Shown in pieces: positions 33,398 to 41,285 of a stretch of 43,235 nt of DNA; within the stretch, counting starts at the first letter, position 1, and each line of letters opens with the position of its first letter. The DNA is taken from assembly GCA_002314875.1 (NCBI GenBank), contig DCHS01000027.1, positions 1-43,235 of the forward strand. Reading direction: 5' to 3'. The notes under the pieces were generated by a model, which was not told the DNA's origin, did not search any database, and saw only the letters and a list, made by a program, of their open reading frames with translations. The stretch comes from Prevotellaceae bacterium UBA1746 (GTDB lineage: Bacteria; Bacteroidota; Bacteroidia; Bacteroidales; Bacteroidaceae). Both the position numbers and the translations under genes were made by a program.

Positions 33398-33463
33398 AAA
33401 AAAGAAAAAAGTCCGCCCCAAAAGAATAAAGGTCCATTGAAGGAAACTATTCTTTTGGGGCGG
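33398..33463 (-). terminator. Terminator of the TonB receptor-HMA genes
   Basis: CCGCCCCAAAAGAATA (33413-33428) pairs exactly with TATTCTTTTGGGGCGG (33448-33463), a 16-bp stem. On the minus strand it is followed by ACTTTTTTCTTTTTT. It starts 6 bases after the HMA stop codon. Confidence 0.88.
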
Positions 33464-33469
33464 AAAATT

Positions 33470-33811
33470 TTACTTGGTATGAGTAGTTGCACCAGTGGTG
33501 GCATCTACCTTTTTCTTACCGATCTTGGTAGGACCATACACGACCTCGGCAGAGTAGCCGAACTTCTTAAAGGCTGCCTGAAGGTCAGCGACAGAAGTCT
33601 TCTCAGCATCAAAATTTACAGAAACGGTCTTATGGGCAACATCGGTTACGAGTTTCTTAACACCCTTGACATAAGAGATATTGTTCTTGACTTTTGCTTC
33701 ACAGTTAACGCACTTCATTTCGTCAACTCGGAAGGTGACGGTCTGCACATCCTTGGCAGACGCAACGCTCATCGTTAGCATCGCGATGAGGAGAAGGAGA
33801 TACTTTTTCAT
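33470..33811 (-). CDS. Exported heavy-metal-associated (HMA) domain protein
   Basis: A 113-residue protein with a signal peptide (residues 1-19, ending SVASA). One HMA ferredoxin-like domain (about residues 22-90) carries the metal motif MKCVNC with Cys34 and Cys37. The tail is Lys/Thr-rich. I use the ATG at 33811; an upstream ATG adds seven residues before the signal peptide. The HMA fold carries copper or other soft metals, here in the periplasm. It lies 64 bases after a TonB-dependent receptor gene, suggesting a joint role in metal uptake or handling. The metal is not determined. Confidence 0.88.
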   Translation of the reverse strand: MKKYLLLLIAMLTMSVASAKDVQTVTFRVDEMKCVNCEAKVKNNISYVKGVKKLVTDVAHKTVSVNFDAEKTSVADLQAAFKKFGYSAEVVYGPTKIGKKKVDATTGATTHTK

Positions 33812-33875
33812 CTGAAACTTGATAATTTTCAATTTACCTTTTTTATTCTTATTAAACGCATAAAAGCGCTTTTTA

Positions 33876-36077
33876 TTATCGCATAATCTTAAAACGGAAA
33901 CCTGCGTAAATCATGAATCCGTCGACAGGCCCCCAGACCATTGTAGGATCGAAGTCTTCACCCCAGGGATGAGCAGCATGGACTATGGGATGCTTCATAC
34001 GGAAATTCGTCAGGTTTTCTCCACCAACATAGACAGACCATTGACGCCAGTTACGGGTAATCTGAGCACTGAGGCTGGGAAAAACAGGCGAATAGTTGAA
34101 GTCACTCTTTGCAATTTTCTTGCCATTATCAACGATCAAATTCTGACTGGCGCGCTCGCTGAAAATATAGCCGTCGTTTTGGTTATAACTCCAACCAAGA
34201 GGGAGACGTGCCTTGCCGTTGACTGCCAGTGTAGCATCGAACTGCCAGTGATTGAGTCCGTCTGTGTATGTTGCAGTAACAAGGCCCTTCCAACGACTCT
34301 GGAGAGGTTTCTCCAACAATACAGCTCCCTGCGGAAGCTGATAGGTGCATTTCACATCGTTCCAGCGGTAGGCTGCTGTAAGGTTGAAGCCTTCGAAAAA
34401 CGGATAAGCCAGCTGAACCTGAACGACTTGCGAATAGCTACGAGGATTTTCTGAGTTGGAGAAATCAGCAAGTTGGTAAATACTTACCGCGTGAGGATTT
34501 GAGTCAAAATCAATAACAGCCTGCTTATTAAAATTGGTATAATAGTACTCCGCATCGAGGGTCATCAAATGATCTCCCAAAGGCCATTTTGCAGTCAGCG
34601 AAGCTCCCGAATTCCAACTTTCTTCTTGAAAGACATCAGCTTCGAGCTTCAAGTCGCGGCTTCCGGCCAAAAGATTATTATTCTCTGCCAAAGCATGGGT
34701 GGCACGGGAACCTTTTCCTGCGGAAACACGAACAACAAAGTTTTGGTTTGGAGCAAGTTTGATGTGGGCACGTGGAGTTACAAAAGTTCCAAAATAATTG
34801 GAGTAATCAACACGAAGACCACCCATGATGACCAGAGCGTCGTTGAGATTATAGGTATATTGTGCATAAGCTCCAGGCACAGTCTCCGTTGTTGAAGTCG
34901 TTCTGCCAGGACCGGCCATCTCTGTTCCTAAACCAATAATCTGGCCCTGCCCACCGATAATCCACGGAAGAAGACCAAGATCTTCATCGTAGGAATCATA
35001 ATTCACACTTGTACCTACACTCAGACTGTGTCGCTTTGTGAATTCGGTCTCGAACATCAGCGAAGCATAAAGATTGAGTTGGTCATTAGAGTAATAATCC
35101 CGGCCATAGCGTGATTCATGCTCATGGTAACTTCCAGAGAGCATCAACGCGATATTGCTGTTATGCTCATGATTGAAAGTATAGGCATTTTTACCGAACA
35201 ACTCCAAACGCTTTGTATCTATGTTGATGATATATGGAATCTGCAGCGAAGTTGCATCAGCCTCATGACCGCTGTGATCATGAGCAATCTGTCCACTCTC
35301 GCGTTTTTCCAACAAGCCCTTGATTCCCCATTGAGAAATATACTTGTCGCTGAGATAGGTCCAACGATTCATCAGAATAGCACGTTCAGACTTCGGCATG
35401 TCCGCAAATCCATCATCATTGGCATCGTGACTCATGAGGTTCTTGTCATAATGAGCCAACACGGTCGTTCCCCAAGAGCCAAGTTCCATACCAGCGCCCT
35501 CAGAGGTACGTTTCTTTAAGCGGAAAGTAGCATCCAAATTACCTTCAACGCTTCCATTCTTATCTCCATAACCGTTAATCATCAACCAGTCGGGGTTCGG
35601 CATTTGCGGCTTCTTGTATTCCACATTGATCTGTCCGGTCATGGCTTCATACCCGTTCTTTACACTTGCTGTTCCTTTGCTGACCTGAATGCTTTGCATC
35701 CAAGGACCAGGGACATAGTCTAGGCCGAACGGAGAAGCAATACCCCGAAAATTCGGGATGTTCTCCGTCAGCATTTGAACGTATGTTCCGGCGAGACCTA
35801 GCAAACGAATCTGTTGAGATCCCGTGGCTGCATCGGCATAGTTAACATCGACGCTGGGATTTGTTATGAAACTCTCGCCGAGATTACAGCAGGCTGCACG
35901 AAGAAGTTCTGCACCGGAAATAGTTTCTGTGTTCGTTGTGAAACCTAAACCTTTGAAAATTCCCTTGCGCTGAGCTTTAACAGCCGCGGTTCCCAAATGA
36001 ATTTCGCTTATGGAATCATTCTGGGCACTCGCAGAAAGCGCAACAAGAGAAAGAATGAAAAAAAGAGATTTTCGCAT
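33876..36077 (-). CDS. TonB-dependent outer-membrane receptor, probably metal related
   Basis: A 733-residue outer-membrane receptor. The start at 36077 gives a signal peptide (MRKSLFFILSLVALSASAQ); the frame extends 25 codons further but into the tatD gene. The plug domain spans about residues 40-150 (TISGAELLRAACCNLGESF; QIRLLGLAGTYVQMLTENIP; VSKGTASVKNGYEAMTGQINV). The barrel follows and ends in FRFKIMR. A His-rich loop HDHSGHEAD lies at about residue 265 and a Cys pair sits in the plug. These features and the HMA neighbour suggest a metal or metal-chelate ligand. There is no carboxypeptidase-like N-terminal domain, unlike SusC. Confidence 0.92.
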   Translation of the reverse strand: MRKSLFFILSLVALSASAQNDSISEIHLGTAAVKAQRKGIFKGLGFTTNTETISGAELLRAACCNLGESFITNPSVDVNYADAATGSQQIRLLGLAGTYVQMLTENIPNFRGIASPFGLDYVPGPWMQSIQVSKGTASVKNGYEAMTGQINVEYKKPQMPNPDWLMINGYGDKNGSVEGNLDATFRLKKRTSEGAGMELGSWGTTVLAHYDKNLMSHDANDDGFADMPKSERAILMNRWTYLSDKYISQWGIKGLLEKRESGQIAHDHSGHEADATSLQIPYIINIDTKRLELFGKNAYTFNHEHNSNIALMLSGSYHEHESRYGRDYYSNDQLNLYASLMFETEFTKRHSLSVGTSVNYDSYDEDLGLLPWIIGGQGQIIGLGTEMAGPGRTTSTTETVPGAYAQYTYNLNDALVIMGGLRVDYSNYFGTFVTPRAHIKLAPNQNFVVRVSAGKGSRATHALAENNNLLAGSRDLKLEADVFQEESWNSGASLTAKWPLGDHLMTLDAEYYYTNFNKQAVIDFDSNPHAVSIYQLADFSNSENPRSYSQVVQVQLAYPFFEGFNLTAAYRWNDVKCTYQLPQGAVLLEKPLQSRWKGLVTATYTDGLNHWQFDATLAVNGKARLPLGWSYNQNDGYIFSERASQNLIVDNGKKIAKSDFNYSPVFPSLSAQITRNWRQWSVYVGGENLTNFRMKHPIVHAAHPWGEDFDPTMVWGPVDGFMIYAGFRFKIMR

Positions 36078-36090
36078 AAAAACATTGGTA

Positions 36091-36648
36091 CTATTGGCCG
36101 TCACTTTCTTCGTGGCGTCGGTTAGAGGGCGTGATATTCCAACTCTCCTCATTACGGTTTATTCCAAAACTAATATTGAAGCCGGCATCCAGGAGTTGTT
36201 TTGCGAGCATTGGCTTTCCACGGAAACCGTGAATGGTCCATTGCTGCTTAGGCTGCAAGTGCTTTTTTTCTGCCAAAAGGACATCGAATGCCCGTACGCA
36301 ATGAATGGTAACGGGCTTCTGATACTTTTCGCTCAAAGCAATCTGTCGTTCAAAAACCTCTGTCTGAAATCCGATCGAAGCCCCTTGCAGGCGGTCAAAA
36401 CCACATTCACCTAATTGTACGACCTCTGGAAATTCCAGCAAATGCTCCACTCCTTGCAAATGCAAAGCCAAATCGAAATTCTCGTGAGCTGTCCACCAAG
36501 GATGGATGCCCGCAGCATAAAACCCGTTTGCCTGAGGTTTCCATTCTTCCAAAAACAAAATCACCTCTTGGGGCAAGCAAACAATGCCTTCCCCAGGAGG
36601 TGTATTGATTTTATGAGTATGAAAATCGAAGAACTTGCAATTATTCAT
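36091..36648 (-). CDS. TatD-family hydrolase, C-terminally short
   Basis: A 185-residue metal-dependent hydrolase of the TatD group. The start at 36648 gives MNNCKFFDFHTHKIN with the metal motif HTH. Other ligand motifs are GIHPWW, LGECGFDRL (Glu), TIHCVRAFDVLL (His) and IHGFRGKP (His). Near the end ATPSNR-like sequence is followed by HEESDGQ and a stop. I align ESD with the family's ETD metal-binding Asp, so the protein stops just after the last ligand and lacks the usual 30-60-residue C-terminal helices. The receptor gene starts 13 bases later. It may be a 3'-truncated gene or a naturally short form. Confidence 0.8.
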   Translation of the reverse strand: MNNCKFFDFHTHKINTPPGEGIVCLPQEVILFLEEWKPQANGFYAAGIHPWWTAHENFDLALHLQGVEHLLEFPEVVQLGECGFDRLQGASIGFQTEVFERQIALSEKYQKPVTIHCVRAFDVLLAEKKHLQPKQQWTIHGFRGKPMLAKQLLDAGFNISFGINRNEESWNITPSNRRHEESDGQ

Positions 36649-36661
36649 ATACAAATCTCTT

Positions 36662-36895
36662 TTACCAATGAAATTTGTCAGGAACAGGATCATAGCCACA
36701 GCCGCCCCAAGGATTGCAGCGCAAGATACGTTTGGTTCCGAGGTACAGGCCTTTGAAAGGTCCGTGTTTCTGAATGGCTTCCACCATATACTGCGAGCAA
36801 GTCGGAGTGAAGCGACAAGCAGGAGGTGTCAAAGGGGAGATACATCGCTGATAGAAACGAATCGGAGCGATAAGGATTCTTGAGAGGATGTTCAT
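36662..36895 (-). CDS. yidD: Membrane protein insertion efficiency factor YidD
   Basis: A 77-residue protein with the family pattern PIRFYQRCISPLTPPACRF, TPTCSQYMVEAI, KGLYLGTKRILRCNPWGGCGYDPVP. YidD is a small amphipathic membrane-associated protein that helps YidC-dependent insertion. It overlaps the end of rnpA by four bases, the usual bacterial arrangement. Confidence 0.95.
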   Translation of the reverse strand: MNILSRILIAPIRFYQRCISPLTPPACRFTPTCSQYMVEAIQKHGPFKGLYLGTKRILRCNPWGGCGYDPVPDKFHW

Positions 36896-37266
36896 TTGCT
36901 ACACTTTTCGTTGATGCGGGTCAGCAAACTCGCAATGCGTTTATGAACCAGTGAACTTTCCTGAGGCTCGTCCGAAATCCAGATAAAGCCAATGTGGAGC
37001 GCCTTGTCTGACTCAATAAGTTGCTTATTCAGACGATAGGCTTCACGCATCTGTCGCTTGGCACGGTTTCGATCAACGGCATGCTTGAATTTACGTTTTG
37101 AAACACTTACCAGAACCTTGACTTTCGGACCTCGACCGCTCCACTCCACCTCGCGCCAGATTGCGCGAACAGGGTAAGCAACCATGGACTGGCTACCTAC
37201 GGAAAACAGCGCGTTGATGTCGCGCTGCAAAGAGAGATGTTCGGGTTTCGGAAAACCATTGTTCAT
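36892..37266 (-). CDS. rnpA: Ribonuclease P protein component
   Basis: A 124-residue basic protein that assists RNase P RNA in tRNA 5' maturation. The RNR signature is KRKFKHAVDRNRAKRQMREAYR in outline (near residues 65-86), with the FSVGSQSM... N-terminal part. I prefer the ATG at 37266 (MNNGFPKPEHLS). The upstream ATG at 37314 lies at a strong hairpin (37287-37311). It is followed by yidD with an ATGA overlap. Confidence 0.92.
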   Translation of the reverse strand: MNNGFPKPEHLSLQRDINALFSVGSQSMVAYPVRAIWREVEWSGRGPKVKVLVSVSKRKFKHAVDRNRAKRQMREAYRLNKQLIESDKALHIGFIWISDEPQESSLVHKRIASLLTRINEKCSK

Positions 37267-37286
37267 GATATGTGTCTTTGAAACGA

Positions 37287-37311
37287 AAGATGTGCGCAGG
37301 GCGCACATCTT
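37287..37311 (-). other. Perfect 11-bp hairpin between hemD and rnpA
   Basis: AAGATGTGCGC (37287-37297) pairs with GCGCACATCTT (37301-37311) around a three-base loop. On the minus strand the following sequence TTCGTTTC is only weakly T-rich. It could be a partial terminator or an RNA processing site separating hemD from rnpA. Confidence 0.6.
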
Positions 37312-37336
37312 CATATTTTACTAAAACCGCTCAGGA

Positions 37337-38065
37337 TTAGTCCTGACTCTTGATATATTCTTCAAGACTTCCAGTGATAGAGCCAACACCCTTCAGGTCA
37401 ACACGAAGGCCTGCTTCTTCTATGGCCTTAGCGGTTGCGTCACCGAAACATGCCAGACGGATATCTCCCTGTTCGAAATCGGGGAAATTCTGCTGAAGGC
37501 TTTTAACACCAGCAGGAGTAAAGAGCAGAATCATATCATACTTCTTGTACTCATCCTTTTCGAACTCTGTGGGAAGCGTACGGTACATCACACATTCCGT
37601 GTGCTTGAGTTTCTTTGCCGTCAGCATCTGAGCAACATCGTCCGTGTGGACATCAGAAAGAGGAATGAGGTAATCCTCTGTCTTATGCTTGGCCATCACT
37701 GTTACGAGTTCAGGCCAGTGTCCACTTGTACCGAAGAAAACCTTACGCTTGCGATACTGGACATACTTCTGAATGTAGAGAATGATTTTCTCTGAGATTC
37801 CGAAGTACTTCATATCCTCAGGAAGATTCACGCGGAGTTCCTTGCAAAGATTGAAAAAGTGGTCAATTGCATTAAGCGAATTGAAAACCACCGCTGAATG
37901 GTCGAGGATGTTTACACGCTGGTCACGGAATTCTCTTACACTGATTCCCTCAACACGAATGAAGGGTTTGAATGTAAATTCGAGGCCAAGACGCTTTGCC
38001 AGATCGAAATAAGGTGATTTCTCTGAGGTGGGAGCGGGTTGTGAAACAAGAATCTTCTTTATCAT
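37337..38065 (-). CDS. hemD: Uroporphyrinogen-III synthase family protein
   Basis: A 242-residue two-domain protein of the HemD family: KKILVSQPAP at the start, DHSAVVFNSLNAIDHFF, TDDVAQMLTAKKL, LLFTPAGVKSLQQNF and LACFGDATAKAIEEAGL. HemD cyclises hydroxymethylbilane to uroporphyrinogen III. Sequence conservation in this family is low, so the activity is inferred from fold motifs and from the usual Bacteroidales position after a DUF4271 gene and before rnpA. No other heme gene is nearby. Confidence 0.85.
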   Translation of the reverse strand: MIKKILVSQPAPTSEKSPYFDLAKRLGLEFTFKPFIRVEGISVREFRDQRVNILDHSAVVFNSLNAIDHFFNLCKELRVNLPEDMKYFGISEKIILYIQKYVQYRKRKVFFGTSGHWPELVTVMAKHKTEDYLIPLSDVHTDDVAQMLTAKKLKHTECVMYRTLPTEFEKDEYKKYDMILLFTPAGVKSLQQNFPDFEQGDIRLACFGDATAKAIEEAGLRVDLKGVGSITGSLEEYIKSQD

Positions 38066-38122
38066 TTCGAGCAGAGTCTAATTTCGTCCTTGTATGGTCG
38101 TTAGTGTTAATGTGTATATTTC

Positions 38123-39115
38123 TTAAAGCGTTACCAGCATGTTGCTGACTGCTACCAGGACAACACCCAAAATGCCTATGGGTATTATTTCCAAGGCGCA
38201 AAAGTACAAAATAATATGCAGTCCTCCCAACAAACTTTTAAAAAATATGCAATAGCACTTATAGAGGAGCAAAGTTTTGATAACTGACAGCAACAAAACG
38301 CAGAGTAAAGCTGTCTGCCAGAAGGGTAAGTCAAAAAAGACAACGAGAAGCGTGACAGGCAGTAAAGCGCAACCGGTTGCGAGGATAGAAATCATAAAAG
38401 AGTTCTCCCACAACTTACATTTCACAGGGGAGAAAAACGTATGGTTTACAATGGAATAAACCATAATTTTCACTCCGAAATATATTGCGGAAAGCAAGGT
38501 TGCTACTCCCAAAAGGAGGTAAGGAGAAACCTGCCCGAAGACTTCAGGCAAATATACACGCGAGAAAGCGAAGAAGAGTATCGCTATCATAAAGCAGGTC
38601 TGCAAGACCAGGAAAAAGCGACCACGGAGAACGGTATCTTCGCGTTCCGTAAAAATACTGGGACGCTCTCGTGTATAGAAGAAATCCTTCAACTGATCCC
38701 TGAGGAATCGCCATGACGAGGCAATTACCCATGCCATCAAAAAGAAACCGATCAGAATGACGGAAGTGACATAGTTGTCATTGCGGAAGCTATAATCAAC
38801 AGGGTCTCCTGCAATCCCAGTCGGCGTCCAGGGAATTTCTTCGTGATTCCAGGTAATTTCCCGGAGTTGCTCCGGCCATAACTGGCGAAGGTTTGAAAGA
38901 AATACGCTGTCCTTAGGAAGGGGAAATTCTCCAATATGCAAATCAGGATGATGAACATTGCTGTTGAGCGGTGAAGGAGACGCGACAAAATAGGCCCCCA
39001 ATATGGAATCGGGTTCCTCAAATGTCAGATGTTCCTCCTGCACATGCTGGGAAGTCGCTGAAACAGGCTGGACTTCCGTTGCAACAGGTTCAATGTTAAT
39101 GCTATCCTGAAACAT
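38123..39115 (-). CDS. DUF4271-type integral membrane protein
   Basis: A 330-residue protein. The N-terminal 110 residues are soluble and proline-rich. About six to seven membrane spans follow (VTSVILIGFFLMAWVIASSW, FFLVLQTCFMIAILFFAF, LLLGVATLLSAIYFGVKIMV, FMISILATGCALLPVTLLVV, LLCVLLLSVIKTLLLYKCYC, IILYFCALEIIPIGILGVVL). The order DUF4271-hemD-rnpA is common in Bacteroidales, which supports the family call. Function unknown. It starts 3 bases after the LOG-family stop codon. Confidence 0.8.
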   Translation of the reverse strand: MFQDSINIEPVATEVQPVSATSQHVQEEHLTFEEPDSILGAYFVASPSPLNSNVHHPDLHIGEFPLPKDSVFLSNLRQLWPEQLREITWNHEEIPWTPTGIAGDPVDYSFRNDNYVTSVILIGFFLMAWVIASSWRFLRDQLKDFFYTRERPSIFTEREDTVLRGRFFLVLQTCFMIAILFFAFSRVYLPEVFGQVSPYLLLGVATLLSAIYFGVKIMVYSIVNHTFFSPVKCKLWENSFMISILATGCALLPVTLLVVFFDLPFWQTALLCVLLLSVIKTLLLYKCYCIFFKSLLGGLHIILYFCALEIIPIGILGVVLVAVSNMLVTL

Positions 39116-39118
39116 AAA

Positions 39119-39694
39119 TTATAACGCAGCGAAACGACGGACGCTGGTATCCCATAAGGGAGTGGTTTCGCAAAGGTTGACTGCTTCTTCAGCCGTAGTG
39201 GCTACCTGCCAGCAAGCAAGGTGTTGCGGACGCATGAACGTCTCATCTACACAGCGTTGGAGCTGGTCCAGAAGCGAATCATAATAATGGTCAACATTCA
39301 AGATGACAATAGGCTTCAAATAAAGGCCAAGCTGTTTCCAGGTGATAACTTCCAATAGTTCCTCAAAAGTCCCTACTCCACCTGGGCAAGCCACACAAGC
39401 ATCACTCATCTCCGCCATTTTATCCTTGCGTTCGTGCATATCAGCGGTAATGATGAGTTCGCTCATGCCCTTATGCTGCCAATCCTGCTCAATCATGAAC
39501 TGGGGAATGACACCGATAGCGGTGCCACCTTCTGCAAGAATGGCATCACAGGTCGCCCCCATCAGACCGGTCTTACCAGCACCGTTAACGAGGGTGTGAC
39601 CACGACGTGCCATTATGCGTCCGAGTTCTGCGGCCTCCTGCTTATACTTGTCAGGAACCTGAGCGCTTGAAGCTGCATAGACTGTTATCTTCAT
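39119..39694 (-). CDS. LOG-family (TIGR00730) nucleotide 5'-monophosphate phosphoribohydrolase-like protein
   Basis: A 191-residue Rossmann-like protein with the LOG signature PGGVGTFEE at residues 104-112 and the GAGKTGLMG motif at 38-46. Relatives cleave the base from cytokinin or purine nucleoside monophosphates; older annotations as lysine decarboxylase are wrong. It is cytosolic and 26 bases downstream of metK on the same transcript. The true substrate cannot be told from sequence. Confidence 0.9.
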   Translation of the reverse strand: MKITVYAASSAQVPDKYKQEAAELGRIMARRGHTLVNGAGKTGLMGATCDAILAEGGTAIGVIPQFMIEQDWQHKGMSELIITADMHERKDKMAEMSDACVACPGGVGTFEELLEVITWKQLGLYLKPIVILNVDHYYDSLLDQLQRCVDETFMRPQHLACWQVATTAEEAVNLCETTPLWDTSVRRFAAL

Positions 39695-39720
39695 TCTTAA
39701 AAAATCTAATTGAAAATCTC

Positions 39721-41013
39721 TTAGAGATTAAAAGCCTTCTTGATGGTATCAACATAATCCAGCTTCTCCCAGGTAAAGAGTTCAACGTCAATCGTCTTGG
39801 GCTCTTCGCCGTAGGTTGAATCGAAAGTCTTCTGGATTACACGGTTCGTACGACCCATGTGACCATAGCGAGCAGTTTCCTGATACATGGGCTGACGGAG
39901 GTTCAGACGCTCTTCGATAGCCTTCGGACGAAGGTCGAAGATTTCCTTTACCTTTTCTGCAATTTCACCATCACTGAGACCGACATGGCCACGGCCATAG
40001 GTATCAACGAACACACTGACGGGTTCTGCCACACCGATAGCATACGCCAACTGAACCAACATTTCGTCAGCAACACCAGCTGCTACCATATTCTTTGCAA
40101 TATGGCGGGCAGCATAAGCTGCAGAACGGTCAACCTTTGAGGGATCCTTTCCTGAGAAAGCACCGCCACCATGAGCACCCTTGCCACCATAGGTATCAAC
40201 GATAATCTTACGACCCGTCAAACCAGTATCTCCGTGAGGACCACCGATAACAAACTTTCCAGTTGGATTAACATGGTACTTGATTGCACCCTTGTTGAAG
40301 AGTTCCTTCACTTCGGGAGTGTTCACGCGGTCTTTCAACACGCGAGGGATAAGAATGGTGATGACATCATGACGAATCTGGTCAAGCATCATTTCGTCCG
40401 CCTTTTCCTGGCTTCCAGCCTGTTCTGCAGTGATGAAGTCATCATGCTGGGTGGAAACAACAATAGTGTCAATACGCTGAGCACGACCATTATCATCGTA
40501 CTCAACGGTAACCTGACTCTTTGAGTCGGGACGAAGATAAGTCATCTGCTTGCCTTCACGACGGATGTCAGCGAGAACGATAAGGATATCATGTGCCAAA
40601 GAAAGGGCGAGGGGCATATAACGGTCGGTCTCATTATTAGCATAACCGAACATCATACCCTGGTCACCAGCACCCTGGCTCATGGGATCCTCGCGCTCAA
40701 CACCGCGGTTGATATCAGCGCTCTGAGCATGGAGAGCAGAGAAAATTCCACAGCTCTCAGCATCAAATTTATACTCGGCCTTCGTATAGCCAATACGAGA
40801 AATCGTATTGCGAACTACCTTCTGGAGGTCAATATTAGAGGTTGATTTTACTTCTCCTGCTACAACCACCTGTCCTGTGGTTACAAGCGTTTCGCAAGCT
40901 ACTTTAGAACTGGGATCATAAGCCAGCAGTTCGTCAAGCACGGCATCGGAAATCTGATCCGCTACCTTGTCGGGGTGTCCTTCAGACACCGATTCGGATG
41001 TAAAAAGATACAT
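39721..41013 (-). CDS. metK: S-adenosylmethionine synthetase
   Basis: A 430-residue enzyme that makes SAM from methionine and ATP. The start at 41013 gives MYLFTSESVSEGHPDKVADQ; a 23-codon upstream extension lies in the leader RNA. Motifs: EGHPDK near residue 11, GAGDQGMMFGYA, IGGPHGDTGLTGRKI, and the phosphate loop GGGAFSGKDPSKVDRSAAY. Full length. It is preceded by a promoter, a SAM-II-like riboswitch and an intrinsic terminator, so SAM probably represses its own synthesis by attenuation. Confidence 0.97.
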   Translation of the reverse strand: MYLFTSESVSEGHPDKVADQISDAVLDELLAYDPSSKVACETLVTTGQVVVAGEVKSTSNIDLQKVVRNTISRIGYTKAEYKFDAESCGIFSALHAQSADINRGVEREDPMSQGAGDQGMMFGYANNETDRYMPLALSLAHDILIVLADIRREGKQMTYLRPDSKSQVTVEYDDNGRAQRIDTIVVSTQHDDFITAEQAGSQEKADEMMLDQIRHDVITILIPRVLKDRVNTPEVKELFNKGAIKYHVNPTGKFVIGGPHGDTGLTGRKIIVDTYGGKGAHGGGAFSGKDPSKVDRSAAYAARHIAKNMVAAGVADEMLVQLAYAIGVAEPVSVFVDTYGRGHVGLSDGEIAEKVKEIFDLRPKAIEERLNLRQPMYQETARYGHMGRTNRVIQKTFDSTYGEEPKTIDVELFTWEKLDYVDTIKKAFNL

Positions 41014-41085
41014 ATTATCTGTTTTTAGTTTGTAGGTGAATGCTATTAGGGTGAAAACTGAAGCCAGGTGATAACAGCACAAAAA

Positions 41086-41116
41086 AACCGTTCACCACGT
41101 AGCCGGGAGAACAGTT
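41086..41116 (-). terminator. Attenuator terminator in the metK leader
   Basis: On the minus strand AACTGTTCTCC pairs with GGTGAACGGTT (one G-U pair, one T-T mismatch) and is followed by a run of T (41087-41081). It lies between the SAM-II-like element and the metK ATG, where a riboswitch-controlled terminator would be expected. A possible competing pairing is ACCAC (near 41155) with GTGGT of the terminator loop. Confidence 0.7.
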
Positions 41117-41155
41117 CATCTTGCGTGCCTATAAAGCGCGGGCCATCAGTGTGGT

Positions 41156-41210
41156 CCGCCGTTTTAGCATTTTTTTGAGAGGTTGCAAGCAGTCAAATCT
41201 GTCCTCGATG
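41156..41210 (-). promoter_or_regulatory. SAM-II-like riboswitch upstream of metK
   Basis: On the minus strand GATTTGACTGCTTGCAACC (41199-41181) matches the SAM-II core pattern GAUUU-x-x-C...UUGCAA. It is followed at the right distance by AATGCTAAAA (41171-41162), the conserved GCUAAA strand of the pseudoknot. P1 could be GAGG (41206-41203) with CCTC (41182-41179). CTG of the loop can pair with CGG after the GCUAAAA. P1 contains three extra bases before GATTT and the pseudoknot is short, so this may be a variant. Position is right for a SAM sensor: just after the promoter and before metK. Confidence 0.62.
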
Positions 41211-41221
41211 ATTTTCGGGTG

Positions 41222-41252
41222 CAAAGTTAGGATTTTTTCAGCGAAGCACCAA
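41222..41252 (-). promoter_or_regulatory. Promoter of metK
   Basis: On the minus strand TTG (41252-41250), a 20-base spacer and TAACTTTG (41229-41222) fit the Bacteroidota promoter. Transcription would start about 7 bases later, so the riboswitch is at the very 5' end of the RNA. Confidence 0.7.
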
Positions 41253-41273
41253 GGTTTTTCCAAAAATAATGTC

Positions 41274-41281
41274 TACCTTTG
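41274..41281 (+). promoter_or_regulatory. Promoter -7 box of tsaE
   Basis: TACCTTTG at 41274-41281 ends only four bases before the tsaE ATG at 41286. Transcription would therefore start at or next to the start codon. No clear -33 TTTG is visible. Confidence 0.6.
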
Positions 41282-41285
41282 CACC

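Noticed and set aside
33860..33875. Palindrome AAAAGCGCTTTT between the receptor and HMA genes as a terminator
   Set aside because: The self-complementary core leaves too small a loop for a stable hairpin and no clear T-run follows on the minus strand.
36078..36152. Longer start of the TonB receptor at 36152
   Set aside because: It would overlap tatD and put 25 non-signal residues before a clear signal peptide at 36077.
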